The position numbers and the translations under genes were made by a program. Under the pieces are notes generated by a model. That model saw nothing but the letters and a program-made list of their open reading frames with translations, was not told where the DNA came from and searched no databases. DNA of 20,999 nt from JAVBMB01 sp031552995. Its GTDB lineage: Bacteria; Bacillota; Clostridia; Oscillospirales; Butyricicoccaceae. Of the stretch, positions 7,544-14,487 are shown one piece after another (position 1 is the stretch's first letter; the number at the start of each line of letters is the position of its first letter). Location: assembly GCA_031552995.1 (NCBI GenBank), contig JAVBMB010000032.1, positions 1 through 20,999 on the forward strand, in the 5' to 3' direction.

Positions 7544-8917
7544 ATGGCATCAAAATCAAAAGTCGTTTATCTTTGCACCGAATGCGGGTTTGACGCACCA
7601 AAATGGCAGGGTAAATGCCCGTCATGCGGCCAGTGGAACACCTTGGTCGAGCATAAACTGTCTCCTGAATCGTCGCGTGATATATCACGACAAGCTTTAC
7701 CGGATACTGTTCCCCTGCGGCTCACTGAAATAAGCGGAGAAAAAGAGCTTCGCGTCTCAACAGGGATAAACGAACTCGACCGTGTACTCGGCGGTGGAAT
7801 GGTCGGCGGTTCACTTTTGCTTGTCTCAGGAGAGCCGGGTATCGGCAAGTCAACACTTCTGCTTCAGGCATGCCGGTCGATAAGCCGCACAATGACTGTC
7901 ATGTACGTCACCGGCGAAGAATCCTTGCCGCAGATTAAGCTGCGCTCCGACAGGCTTGCTATCGACGCGCCGGATGTTTTCGCATTATGCGAGACAAATA
8001 TCGACCGAATCCTTGCCTCAGCCGACAGGCTAAAGCCCGGCGTCATGATCATCGACTCGGTGCAGACTATATATAACGACGACATCTCTTCGGCGCCCGG
8101 CAGTGTCACCCAGGTTAGAGACTGTACTATGACACTTATGCGGTACGCCAAAATAAACGGCACTACGGTCATCCTCGTCGGCCACATCAATAAGGACGGC
8201 ATGATTGCCGGCCCAAAAGTCCTCGAACATATGGTCGATACAGTGCTAAGCTTCGAGGGCGACCGCCATGTGTCTTACCGCGTGCTTAAAGCCATAAAAA
8301 ACCGCTTCGGCTCAACAAACGAGATAGGCGTGTTCGAGATGGGGGACAGAGGTCTTGTCGAAGTGCCCAACCCGTCCAAAGCCTTGTTGTCCGGCAGGCC
8401 GAAGGGGGCCAGCGGCAGCTGCGTCGGCGCCGTCCTTGAGGGAACACGTCCGTTGCTTACCGAAATACAGGCGCTCGTCACCAAGTCAGGTTACGGCTCC
8501 GCGCGCCGCACCTCGGCCGGTATCGACTACAACCGGGCAGTGTTGCTGCTCGCGATACTCGAAAAGCGCGTCGGCTTTATGCTCAGTACCTTCGACGCGT
8601 ATATTAACATCGTCGGCGGCCTTAGCATAGACGAACCCGCGTCCGATCTTCCTGCTTTGCTCGCCATAGCGTCCAGTTATCTGGAAAAACCCATCCCGGC
8701 CAAGCTCGCCGCCTTCGGCGAGGTCGGTCTGGCCGGGGAGATACGTGCCGTCCAAGGCGCGCAGCAGCGGATAGGGGAGCTGGCGCGCCTCGGTTTCACA
8801 CACTGCGTGCTGCCGCACGACTGCAAGCGAGAGATACACGACACTGCCGGCCTCGAACTGCTGTTCGTCCAGGATGTGTCTCAGGCAATAAAGCTGGCCG
8901 TCAACACAGAGCAGTAA
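7544..8917 (+). CDS. radA: DNA repair protein RadA/Sms
   Basis: RadA is a RecA-like ATPase that drives branch migration of recombination intermediates. The 457-residue product has an N-terminal four-cysteine zinc motif (CTEC at 11-14, CPSC at 25-28), a Walker A GEPGIGKST (96-104), the RadA signature KNRFGST (252-258) and a Lon-protease-like C-terminal domain (about 280-450). Length is normal for the family. ATG 7544 is chosen over ATG 7538 because AAGGA (7531-7535) lies 8 bases before the former but only 2 before the latter. The cwlD stop (7539-7541) is immediately upstream, so the pair is likely co-transcribed. A strong terminator follows. Confidence 0.97.
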   Translation: MASKSKVVYLCTECGFDAPKWQGKCPSCGQWNTLVEHKLSPESSRDISRQALPDTVPLRLTEISGEKELRVSTGINELDRVLGGGMVGGSLLLVSGEPGIGKSTLLLQACRSISRTMTVMYVTGEESLPQIKLRSDRLAIDAPDVFALCETNIDRILASADRLKPGVMIIDSVQTIYNDDISSAPGSVTQVRDCTMTLMRYAKINGTTVILVGHINKDGMIAGPKVLEHMVDTVLSFEGDRHVSYRVLKAIKNRFGSTNEIGVFEMGDRGLVEVPNPSKALLSGRPKGASGSCVGAVLEGTRPLLTEIQALVTKSGYGSARRTSAGIDYNRAVLLLAILEKRVGFMLSTFDAYINIVGGLSIDEPASDLPALLAIASSYLEKPIPAKLAAFGEVGLAGEIRAVQGAQQRIGELARLGFTHCVLPHDCKREIHDTAGLELLFVQDVSQAIKLAVNTEQ

Positions 8918-8934
8918 ATAATAAAAACACACCA

Positions 8935-8959
8935 CCCGGCGGATAATTAATCCGCCGGG
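8935..8959. terminator. bidirectional terminator between radA and the convergent small gene
   Basis: CCCGGCGGAT (8935-8944) pairs perfectly with ATCCGCCGGG (8950-8959) around a five-base loop. On the plus strand CTTTACTTT follows; on the minus strand the stem is followed by a T-rich run ending in TTTTTATTATTTA. It can serve radA (+) and the 41-residue gene (-). Confidence 0.88.
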
Positions 8960-8961
8960 CT

Positions 8962-9087
8962 TTACTTTGCCTTGCCGATGTAATACACACAGTCGCCGTT
9001 ACCGCTGCCCGGTGACGCTGCGCGCGAAAGGGTACACTCTCCAAGCTGCTGATAAATACACTGCCGGTTTCTGCACAAGATGCGCAT
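8962..9087 (-). CDS. small four-cysteine protein, 41 residues, function unknown
   Basis: The minus strand encodes a 41-residue protein beginning MRILCRNRQC, with cysteines at residues 5, 10, 18 and 33 and ending YYIGKAK. A near-perfect AGGAGG ribosome binding site stands about 6 bases before the ATG at 9087, and the terminator at 8935-8959 follows its stop, so it has the parts of a real gene. The spacing CX4C, then CTL, then DCVYY suggests a small metal-binding (zinc-knuckle-like) protein of the kind common in Clostridia, but I do not recognise a named family. The frame extends upstream to 9171, but the extension has no good ribosome binding site. It is divergent from the adaptor gene at 9211. 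Confidence 0.72.
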   Translation of the reverse strand: MRILCRNRQCIYQQLGECTLSRAASPGSGNGDCVYYIGKAK

Positions 9088-9210
9088 ATCTTTCCTCCTG
9101 CAATCATGGCGCGTTCGCCTCTTATTTTTCCGCGGCACAAATATTTTAAGCAAATCGTCAGAAAATATCACAGAAGTCTAAAAATATCACACCCCATTTC
9201 AGGAGGCACC

Positions 9211-10248
9211 ATGAAAAAACTCCGCTCTCTGCTTAGCATAATCCTCACAATATCTATTATCGCCGCAATGAACATCATAGCCGCACGCAACGCCAATGAA
9301 TCAATTGTCGAGGTCGAAACCGCCGCGCTGACGACGGTCGACATGTACGATACACTGACACTGCGCGGCAAGATTATCGAGCTGTGCCGCGAACCTATAT
9401 ATGCCAAACAATCGTGCATTGTTGTCAACTCAAATGCTGCGGTTGGCAAAAAAGTAACAGCAGGGGAGTATCTCATGCGCCTTAAGCCAATTGAAAATGC
9501 CGCTGCCGCCGGTCAGGCGGTCTATTCAGACCTGCAGCAGGCAGTTGAAAGCTTTGCCGACGCTATAATCGCATCCGGCGGGGAAGATATTGAGAGCGCC
9601 GCTTCCGGCCTTGCTGATTCACTTTACGCGCTTGAAACACCTGGCACGCAGTCTCAAGATGAGATTTTCATATACAGCCCTATTGACGGAATCGTAATGC
9701 AGGCTGTCGCCGCCGGAGATACCGTATCTCCGGTTCTGCCTTGCGTCATCGTGTCCGACATGTCACGTCTAGCACTTAGCGCGCTTGTCTCCGAGCATAG
9801 TGTGGCGAGCATTAAAGAGAGCATGGAATGCACCGTTAATGCCGATGCCTTCGGTGGAGAATACCCCGGCAAAATCAGCACAATCATGCCGTATGCACGT
9901 CAAACCGGCATGCTCGGTCAATCGCAGGAGGTTAAAACAGAGGTCATCGTTGCAATAGAATCAAATAATTCGCTTCGTCCCGGCTACAGCGCGTCTGCGC
10001 GTGTAATAACATCGGTCACCAAAGACGCTCTTGTAGTGCCTTATCAGGCAATCGGGCAGGACGATTCCGGCGAATATGTAATGCTGCTTAAAAATGCTGC
10101 AGCAAAAAAGGTATATATTTCAACCGGCACCGAGCTTGAGGATAAAACACAGATACTAAGCGGCGTCGGCGAATCCGATATCCTTATCATGCATCCCGAG
10201 CAGCTGAAAAACGGACAAAGGGTCACAGTAAAGGCGGCAATTAAATGA
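9211..10248 (+). CDS. HlyD/MacA-type efflux adaptor (membrane-fusion-like) protein
   Basis: The 345-residue protein has an N-terminal signal-anchor helix (about 4-24) and the layout of a periplasmic adaptor of ABC or RND exporters: a split lipoyl-like barrel-sandwich domain (residues around 45-95 and IYSPIDGIVMQAVAAGDTV), a beta-barrel region (about 185-275, ending LRPGYSASARV) and a membrane-proximal domain (VVPYQAIGQ onward). The alpha-hairpin between the lipoyl halves is short (about 50 residues), as expected in a single-membrane organism without TolC. The start at 9211 follows AGGAGG by 5 bases; an ATG at 9106 has none. It overlaps the permease by 4 bases (ATGA), showing coupling. The cargo is unknown. 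Confidence 0.88.
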   Translation: MKKLRSLLSIILTISIIAAMNIIAARNANESIVEVETAALTTVDMYDTLTLRGKIIELCREPIYAKQSCIVVNSNAAVGKKVTAGEYLMRLKPIENAAAAGQAVYSDLQQAVESFADAIIASGGEDIESAASGLADSLYALETPGTQSQDEIFIYSPIDGIVMQAVAAGDTVSPVLPCVIVSDMSRLALSALVSEHSVASIKESMECTVNADAFGGEYPGKISTIMPYARQTGMLGQSQEVKTEVIVAIESNNSLRPGYSASARVITSVTKDALVVPYQAIGQDDSGEYVMLLKNAAAKKVYISTGTELEDKTQILSGVGESDILIMHPEQLKNGQRVTVKAAIK

Positions 10249-11426
10249 AGGTGAGTGATGTAATACAGCAAGCCGCCAGAAACATATCCCGCGGCGGCAT
10301 AAAAACATTTCTGTGTGCTCTTGCGCTGTGCGTCGGTATATGCTCAGTCTGCACCGTCGCAACGCTGGGCAGTGCCGTATCCGGTACAGTCATTGACGAG
10401 GTTAACCGCCTGGGCGTCGGCGGCATGACAATCTATTCGTCCAGTCGCAGCTATACCGTCAGCGACCGGGATATTGAAGCCGCCTCAGCCTCTGCAGGTG
10501 TAAGCGCCGTTATGCCGCTGGCAATACGGCAGGGAAGTGTCAGGCTCAAATCCGACTCATATAACTCCATGATACTCGGCGTTAACGAACGTTTGCCCGA
10601 CATATTCAATATCGAACTGCTTCATGGCCGCCTGCTCACGCAGCGCGATGTCGACTCATCGTCAAACGTTGCAATAATTGACGATGACCTTGCCATGTCG
10701 ACATATCAGCGCACAAATGTAATCGGAAAAACAATCCAAATATATGTAGAGAATTACGGCGAGGATTTTACAATAATCGGTGTGATAAAATCCCAAAAAA
10801 GCGGCCTAAACGCTTTATTTTCCGGCGGAATCCCAAATCTGGTCTACGCGCCGTATACAGCCGTAAACACGCTCGTCGGCGAAAACACAACCGAAATGCT
10901 CGCCATAAGCTGCATTGCAGAAAATGACAGCAACACTATAGCATCATCAGTCACACAAAAGCTCGCAAAGCTCAACTCACTTGGCTTCAAATATGAAAAT
11001 CTCGACTATTACGCAGGTAGTTTTAAGACAATTGCGTCCCTTATAACGCTTCTGGCAAGCGGCGTCGCCGGCATATCTATTTTCGTCGGCGGCATCGGCG
11101 TCATGAACTCATTAATAGCCTCTGTCGAGTCGCGAACCCGTGAAATCGGCATATATATGGCTCTCGGAGCGCGCAGAATTGACATATTAAAAGGCTTTTT
11201 GACCGAATCACAGTTGCTATGCTTTATCGGCGGCTCAATCGGCATTATTATCAGTCTGCTTATAACCTTTTTAATTATGAACCGGTTCAATATGCCGTTT
11301 TTACTGCCAATAAAAACGATAATGTATGGTGTTTTGGGGATTCTACTGTGCGGCACAGTTTTTGGGATTCTGCCAGCAAGCCGCGCCGCAAAGCTTAACC
11401 CAATCGACGCAATAAGAATTGAATAA
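10245..11426 (+). CDS. MacB/FtsX-type ABC transporter permease
   Basis: The 393-residue protein has the MacB topology: one N-terminal membrane helix (about 20-44), a large extracytoplasmic domain (about 45-265), then three helices of the FtsX domain (about 265-290, 320-345, 355-375). Diagnostic blocks are GGIGVMNSLIASVESRTREIG, shown here as GGIGVMNSL then RTREIGIYMALGARR, and the C-terminal PASRAAKLNPIDAIRIE. Such permeases move peptides, lipoproteins or antibiotics, or act as mechanotransmitters, with a separate or fused ATPase. No ATPase domain is fused, and none is encoded next to it on either strand. Translation probably depends on coupling to the adaptor because no strong ribosome binding site is seen. 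Confidence 0.92.
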   Translation: MKVSDVIQQAARNISRGGIKTFLCALALCVGICSVCTVATLGSAVSGTVIDEVNRLGVGGMTIYSSSRSYTVSDRDIEAASASAGVSAVMPLAIRQGSVRLKSDSYNSMILGVNERLPDIFNIELLHGRLLTQRDVDSSSNVAIIDDDLAMSTYQRTNVIGKTIQIYVENYGEDFTIIGVIKSQKSGLNALFSGGIPNLVYAPYTAVNTLVGENTTEMLAISCIAENDSNTIASSVTQKLAKLNSLGFKYENLDYYAGSFKTIASLITLLASGVAGISIFVGGIGVMNSLIASVESRTREIGIYMALGARRIDILKGFLTESQLLCFIGGSIGIIISLLITFLIMNRFNMPFLLPIKTIMYGVLGILLCGTVFGILPASRAAKLNPIDAIRIE

Positions 11427-11704
11427 AAAGAAAAATAATTGCATTTTATTTCGTGCTGCGTCTCGGTTTTAAATTCAGCCAAAGCGTTCACAGTCTATGC
11501 AAACCAAACTAAGAATTATTTCTGATAAGACAAGCAGGAGAATTATAAAAACTTTTCTAAACACCTTACGAACCGAACTAACGCAAACTGATGAACTAAT
11601 GCATAAATACTACAGCATAAAAAAATCAAGAATGCCTCGGTCACAAAAAACACCGAGCTGCCGCGGTGCGAGTACGCCCGCAGCGCGAGCGTATTTGGCA
11701 AAAG

Positions 11705-11737
11705 AAAAGAGCTTCGCACATGTCGAAAGCTCTTTTT
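11705..11737. terminator. terminator-like hairpin with A-run and T-run
   Basis: AGAGCTTCG (11708-11716) pairs with CGAAAGCTCT (11724-11733) with one bulged A, extended by A-T pairs, loop of seven. TTTTT follows on the plus strand, and AAAGAAAA precedes it, which gives a T-rich tail on the minus strand. It may end transcription from the adaptor-permease unit 280 bases upstream, or an unrecognised small transcript. Confidence 0.65.
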
Positions 11738-11802
11738 CCGGTAGTATATGCCCGTAGGTATATGCCGACCCTGCGTTAATATGATATCACAAAGGCTAGA
11801 CA

Positions 11803-11890
11803 GCCGCCGCGCCCAAGCAGCGAAGCCGACACAAACAGCGCGGCGGCGAGAGTGTTAATTGGGGTGGTCACAAATTAACCACTCCAATTA
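11803..11890. repeat. two adjacent strong stem-loops
   Basis: The first stem pairs GCCGCCGCGC (11803-11812) perfectly with GCGCGGCGGC (11838-11847), loop 25 bases. The second pairs TAATTGGGGTGGT (11856-11868) with ACCACTCCAATTA (11878-11890), 13 pairs with one G-T wobble, loop nine bases. Neither is followed by a T-run, so they do not look like plain terminators. They could be part of a structured RNA, or ends of a small mobile element remnant; nothing here decides. Confidence 0.6.
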
Positions 11891-11943
11891 TACAAAATAT
11901 TCATTTTGCTTAATTGTATGTCCTTCGCTTGCAGCTCTTCGCC

Positions 11944-11982
11944 CAGGGCATTCCCCCTGGGCATTCCCCCTGGGCATTCTTC
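11944..11982. repeat. three tandem copies of a 13-base unit
   Basis: The unit CTGGGCATTCCCC occurs perfectly at 11957-11969, with near copies at 11944-11956 (one mismatch, CAGGGC) and 11970-11982 (last bases TTC). The first mismatch lets CCCAGGG (11942-11948) pair with CCCTGGG (11955-11961). No function is visible. Confidence 0.8.
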
Positions 11983-12298
11983 CATACAAGTAAACAAAAC
12001 GACCGTTTTGTTCCATTCCTTAGCTGAATATCGTTAATAATTGACCTGTAATCTGAATTGTGATAAAGTCTGGATATATCGATTCTAAAACTGATAATAT
12101 TAATAGTTAATATCAAAAGAAATACCATTTTTTTACATGTAAAGCTACCAAAGCGGTGTATTTTACATCTGTTTCCGAATGGAATGGCTTGAATGGTGAT
12201 ATTATGTACCGCGAAAACCAACAGTTATTAATAAATATAGTTCGCGTCGACTCAGGCATTGGCTTGCCGCTGGGCCAGTGTAGTAGACATGAAGTGTT

Positions 12299-12841
12299 AT
12301 GAAAGGTATATTGTGGCTCGTAATTCTGCTAAGCTTATTATTGATGCTAAGAATCATGTTATTTAATTTCGACAGATGGATAAGAAAACTGCTTTATCAG
12401 TGCAGCCGAAAAAAAGATTTATACCCTGCCGAAGCCAAAACAGACTACGACTACTCATATTCCTACCAACGAAAATCGCTTTTAAGCAAAAACGAAACAG
12501 TTGCCTATCATAAGCTAAAAAGCTTCACCGATTCAATGGATTATCAACTGTTAACCAAAGTACGTTTATTCGACCTGCTGGAACCAAAGCCCGAAACGCA
12601 GAACTATAAAGGCGCACAATGGAAGATTCAGGCTAAACATCTTGATTTCGTAATCTGCGACCGAGAAATAAATGTCATTGTCATTGTCGAGCTTGACGAC
12701 AGCAGCCACGACCGCGCCGACCGTAAGCAGCGTGACTATTTCGTTGATGCCATCCTTGGCAACAACGGATACAAGATCTTCCACACGCGCAACATCGATG
12801 AGAATTGCTTGCTCGCCCTGCAAAACTACATAGACAATTAA
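12299..12841 (+). CDS. DUF2726-type membrane-anchored nuclease-like protein
   Basis: A 180-residue protein with an N-terminal membrane helix (about 4-22), a basic linker, then a domain (about 60-178) like DUF2726, which is related to small restriction-endonuclease-fold proteins of the Vsr/DUF559 kind. Candidate active-site residues are Glu66 in LLSKNE, Asp116 in AKHLDFVICD and Glu131/Asp133 in IVELDDSSHDR; RKQRDYFVD and GYKIFHTRN complete the pattern. No activity is assigned to the family with certainty. The ribosome binding site is weak for ATG 12299; TTG 12311 after GAAAGG is an alternative start. Codons are more AT-rich than in the neighbours, and it stands alone after a non-coding island, which suggests transfer. 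Confidence 0.8.
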   Translation: MKGILWLVILLSLLLMLRIMLFNFDRWIRKLLYQCSRKKDLYPAEAKTDYDYSYSYQRKSLLSKNETVAYHKLKSFTDSMDYQLLTKVRLFDLLEPKPETQNYKGAQWKIQAKHLDFVICDREINVIVIVELDDSSHDRADRKQRDYFVDAILGNNGYKIFHTRNIDENCLLALQNYIDN

Positions 12842-12976
12842 CTAAGACACCGACTGTTCCGCTTACCTTTCGCTTACCTTCAGCTTCCGTGCAGCCGCCC
12901 AAGTGTGCTTTATAACAATAGCCTCCGGCAAGGCTCCATAACTAAATATATGCTTTATTCCTCCGCGTGCTTGTAT

Positions 12977-14113
12977 CTAGTCAGATTTTACAATCCGCGC
13001 CATAACTTGTGCGGTTCGCTCACATTCGTGAACTGTGTTAAACGCCGACAAACTTAGTCTCAAAGTTCCGTCAGGTAATGTCCCCGCGCTTCGATGCGCC
13101 AGCGGCGCACAATGTAAGCCGGATCTCATGCATATTCCATTTTCGGCAAGCCTTGATGCCATTGAATCCGGATCCAGCCTGTTGTGCCTTACCGACAGTG
13201 CGCCACCCATTTGTGTGTCATCATAGTAAACGCGCATTCCCTCTATATTTCCGATAAGGCTCGCCAATTTCCTTACAAGATGCCGTTCATGGTCACAAAT
13301 TGCTGATGTCGTGCGCATAATTACAAACTTTACGCCTTCGTTAAGCCCGGCAATACCCGGCACGTTCAACGTGCCGCTCTCAAATATGTCCGGTAAGAAT
13401 TCAGGCTGAGTCAGGCTTAATGAGTTGCTCCCCGTGCCGCCTTCAAGCAAACTGTAAAGCGAATCATCTTTACAGCAAATCAATACACCGGTCCCTTGCG
13501 GTCCATATAATCCCTTGTGCCCTGGCATGCAGATAAACGCTGTGGCGCGGAACTGTGACACATCAATCCCCACCACTCCGGCAGATTGCGACGCGTCAAC
13601 AATCAACGGAATCCCCCGTTGCTCGCACAGCATGTCAATCTCCATAATCGGCAGCACAAAACCGAATACGTTCGACACATGATTGATTATTACGCACCGG
13701 GTCTCATCACATATTGCGTCCTTTACAGACTTCAAAACCGCTGCAGAATCAAACAGAGGCGAATGCGCGACACTATAGCTCACCCCGCGGCAGCGCATTG
13801 CCTCAAGCGGCCTGACGACGGAGTTATGCTCATACCCGGATATAACTGCGTGTCCCCCGTCGCGCATAACGCTTTTTATAGCAATGTTAAGCGCGTGCGT
13901 CGCGTTAAGTGTGAATACAATTCGCTGTGGCTCAGCCACCGAAAAAAGCTCACATAATGCTTCCCTGCATTTGAAAACTATATCTGCCGCTTTCATCGCC
14001 GGCTTATGGCCCGATCTCCCCGGGTTTGCTGCATTTGTAAGCGCCTCCAGCATTGCTCGCTGCACTGTATGCGGCTTTTGAAGCGTCGTTGCCCCGCTGT
14101 CAAAATATATCAA
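12977..14113 (-). CDS. cysteine desulfurase-family PLP enzyme (class V aminotransferase, TIGR01977-like), TTG start
   Basis: A 378-residue PLP enzyme expected to release sulfur (or selenium) from cysteine as a persulfide. It shows the family N-terminus IYFDSGATT, NPGRSGHKP, the cofactor-stacking His96 in GYEHNSV, Asp173 in IVDASQSAG, the Schiff-base Lys200 in MPGHKGLYGPQGTG and the sulfur-accepting Cys335 in GLHCAPLAHR. These fit the EF2568-like subgroup better than IscS. The start is TTG 14113: a full GGAGGTGA lies 7 bases before it, the protein then begins exactly where relatives do, and the TTG overlaps the TGA of the DUF3343 gene. The long N-terminal extension up to 14242 would run antiparallel in frame through DUF3343 and is rejected. 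A weak hairpin at 12920-12935 may end the transcript. Confidence 0.92.
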   Translation of the reverse strand: MIYFDSGATTLQKPHTVQRAMLEALTNAANPGRSGHKPAMKAADIVFKCREALCELFSVAEPQRIVFTLNATHALNIAIKSVMRDGGHAVISGYEHNSVVRPLEAMRCRGVSYSVAHSPLFDSAAVLKSVKDAICDETRCVIINHVSNVFGFVLPIMEIDMLCEQRGIPLIVDASQSAGVVGIDVSQFRATAFICMPGHKGLYGPQGTGVLICCKDDSLYSLLEGGTGSNSLSLTQPEFLPDIFESGTLNVPGIAGLNEGVKFVIMRTTSAICDHERHLVRKLASLIGNIEGMRVYYDDTQMGGALSVRHNRLDPDSMASRLAENGICMRSGLHCAPLAHRSAGTLPDGTLRLSLSAFNTVHECERTAQVMARIVKSD

Positions 14114-14361
14114 AATCCAATCACCTCCATCCCTCCTTGCGGCGTCTGCCTGTAGACGCCGGTCACCATCAGGTTCATCCCCGAAATTGCGTTGCGCGCC
14201 CGTTCCAAGTCGCGCTCTAAAACCCTGACCGCATAACTGCATGAGCCATCGCCAAGCGCGACTGTAGTCTTAACCAACCCGGCCGAAACCCCGCTTCTTC
14301 TCATCAACTGTATAGCGCTCTGCGCGTATGTTATAGATTTAAATACAATAAGACAGCTCAC
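14110..14361 (-). CDS. DUF3343 protein, putative Se/S carrier-like
   Basis: An 83-residue protein starting with GTG (MSCLIVFKSIT), with AAGGGG about 10 bases upstream. It has the DUF3343 pattern: an N-terminal VFKSITYAQSA beta-alpha unit and a conserved central Cys (Cys41 in DGSCSYAVRV). NCBI describes relatives as putative Se/S carrier-like proteins, and the family often sits beside EF2568-type cysteine desulfurases, selD and yedF in selenium-related loci; only the desulfurase is here. It overlaps the desulfurase start by 3 bases, so the two are probably made together, with the small protein a plausible sulfur or selenium acceptor (inference). The start region is folded into a hairpin described separately. 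Confidence 0.85.
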   Translation of the reverse strand: MSCLIVFKSITYAQSAIQLMRRSGVSAGLVKTTVALGDGSCSYAVRVLERDLERARNAISGMNLMVTGVYRQTPQGGMEVIGF

Positions 14362-14397
14362 AGAATGACACCCCTTTGTCTATTCTATGCGCTGTCT
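14351..14397 (-). promoter_or_regulatory. stem-loop enclosing the DUF3343 ribosome binding site and start
   Basis: In the minus-strand transcript, AGACAGC (14397-14391) pairs with GCTGTCT (14357-14351), AGAAT (14386-14382) with ATTCT (14366-14362) and GACA (14380-14377) with TGTC (14370-14367): 16 pairs with one bulge and one four-by-four internal loop. The Shine-Dalgarno AAGGGG (14376-14371) is the apical loop and the GTG start (14361-14359) lies in the internal loop. This points to translational control of the DUF3343-desulfurase pair. Confidence 0.6.
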
Positions 14398-14457
14398 TTA
14401 GTTTTGTAACGCCAACTAGGCAGATAATTTACAGCCTGATAACCGGAAACGCAAAAT

Positions 14458-14487
14458 GTCATGTAAAGCAATTATGCTTTACATGAC
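14458..14487 (-). terminator. intrinsic terminator of the ispD-ispF unit
   Basis: GTCATGTAAAGC (14458-14469) pairs perfectly with GCTTTACATGAC (14476-14487), loop six bases. On the minus strand the stem is followed by ATTTTGCGTTT. The stem includes the ispF stop codon (14481-14479). Confidence 0.75.

Larger units (their letters stand above)
11427..12298. other. 872-base stretch without a convincing gene; hairpins and short repeats
   Basis: No frame here has both a ribosome binding site and recognisable protein. The first part (11427-11640) and the last (11890-12240) are AT-rich by eye, with a GC-rich core at about 11640-11850. It holds a bidirectional terminator-like hairpin (11705-11737), a direct repeat GTATATGCC (11744-11752, 11758-11766), two strong adjacent hairpins (11803-11847, 11856-11890), a triplicate 13-base repeat (11944-11982), a further hairpin AACAAAAC/GTTTTGTT (11993-12012) and the palindrome TTTACATGTAAA (12132-12143). 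The composition differs from the flanking genes, suggesting acquired or decayed DNA or a structured RNA. Confidence 0.6.

Noticed and set aside
11497..11757. 86-codon plus-strand frame in the non-coding island
   Set aside because: No ribosome binding site, no recognisable family, and its last 40 codons run through the hairpin sequences and the terminator-like stem. It might be a decayed gene, but that cannot be supported.
11910..12221. 103-codon minus-strand frame covering the triplicate repeat
   Set aside because: No ribosome binding site; the reading frame includes the 13-base repeats and the rest has no recognisable protein features.
12861..12882. Two tandem copies of an 11-base GCTTACCTTTC-like unit after the DUF2726 gene
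   Set aside because: Only two imperfect copies in a short gap; compatible with chance.
14114..14242. 43-codon N-terminal extension of the cysteine desulfurase frame
   Set aside because: It overlaps the DUF3343 gene in another frame, has no ribosome binding site and is unlike relatives; TTG 14113 with GGAGGTGA is far better.
14426..14454. Possible promoter for the DUF3343 gene (TTGCGT, 17 bases, TAAATT on the minus strand)
   Set aside because: Spacing is right but both boxes are weak, so it is noted here rather than annotated.
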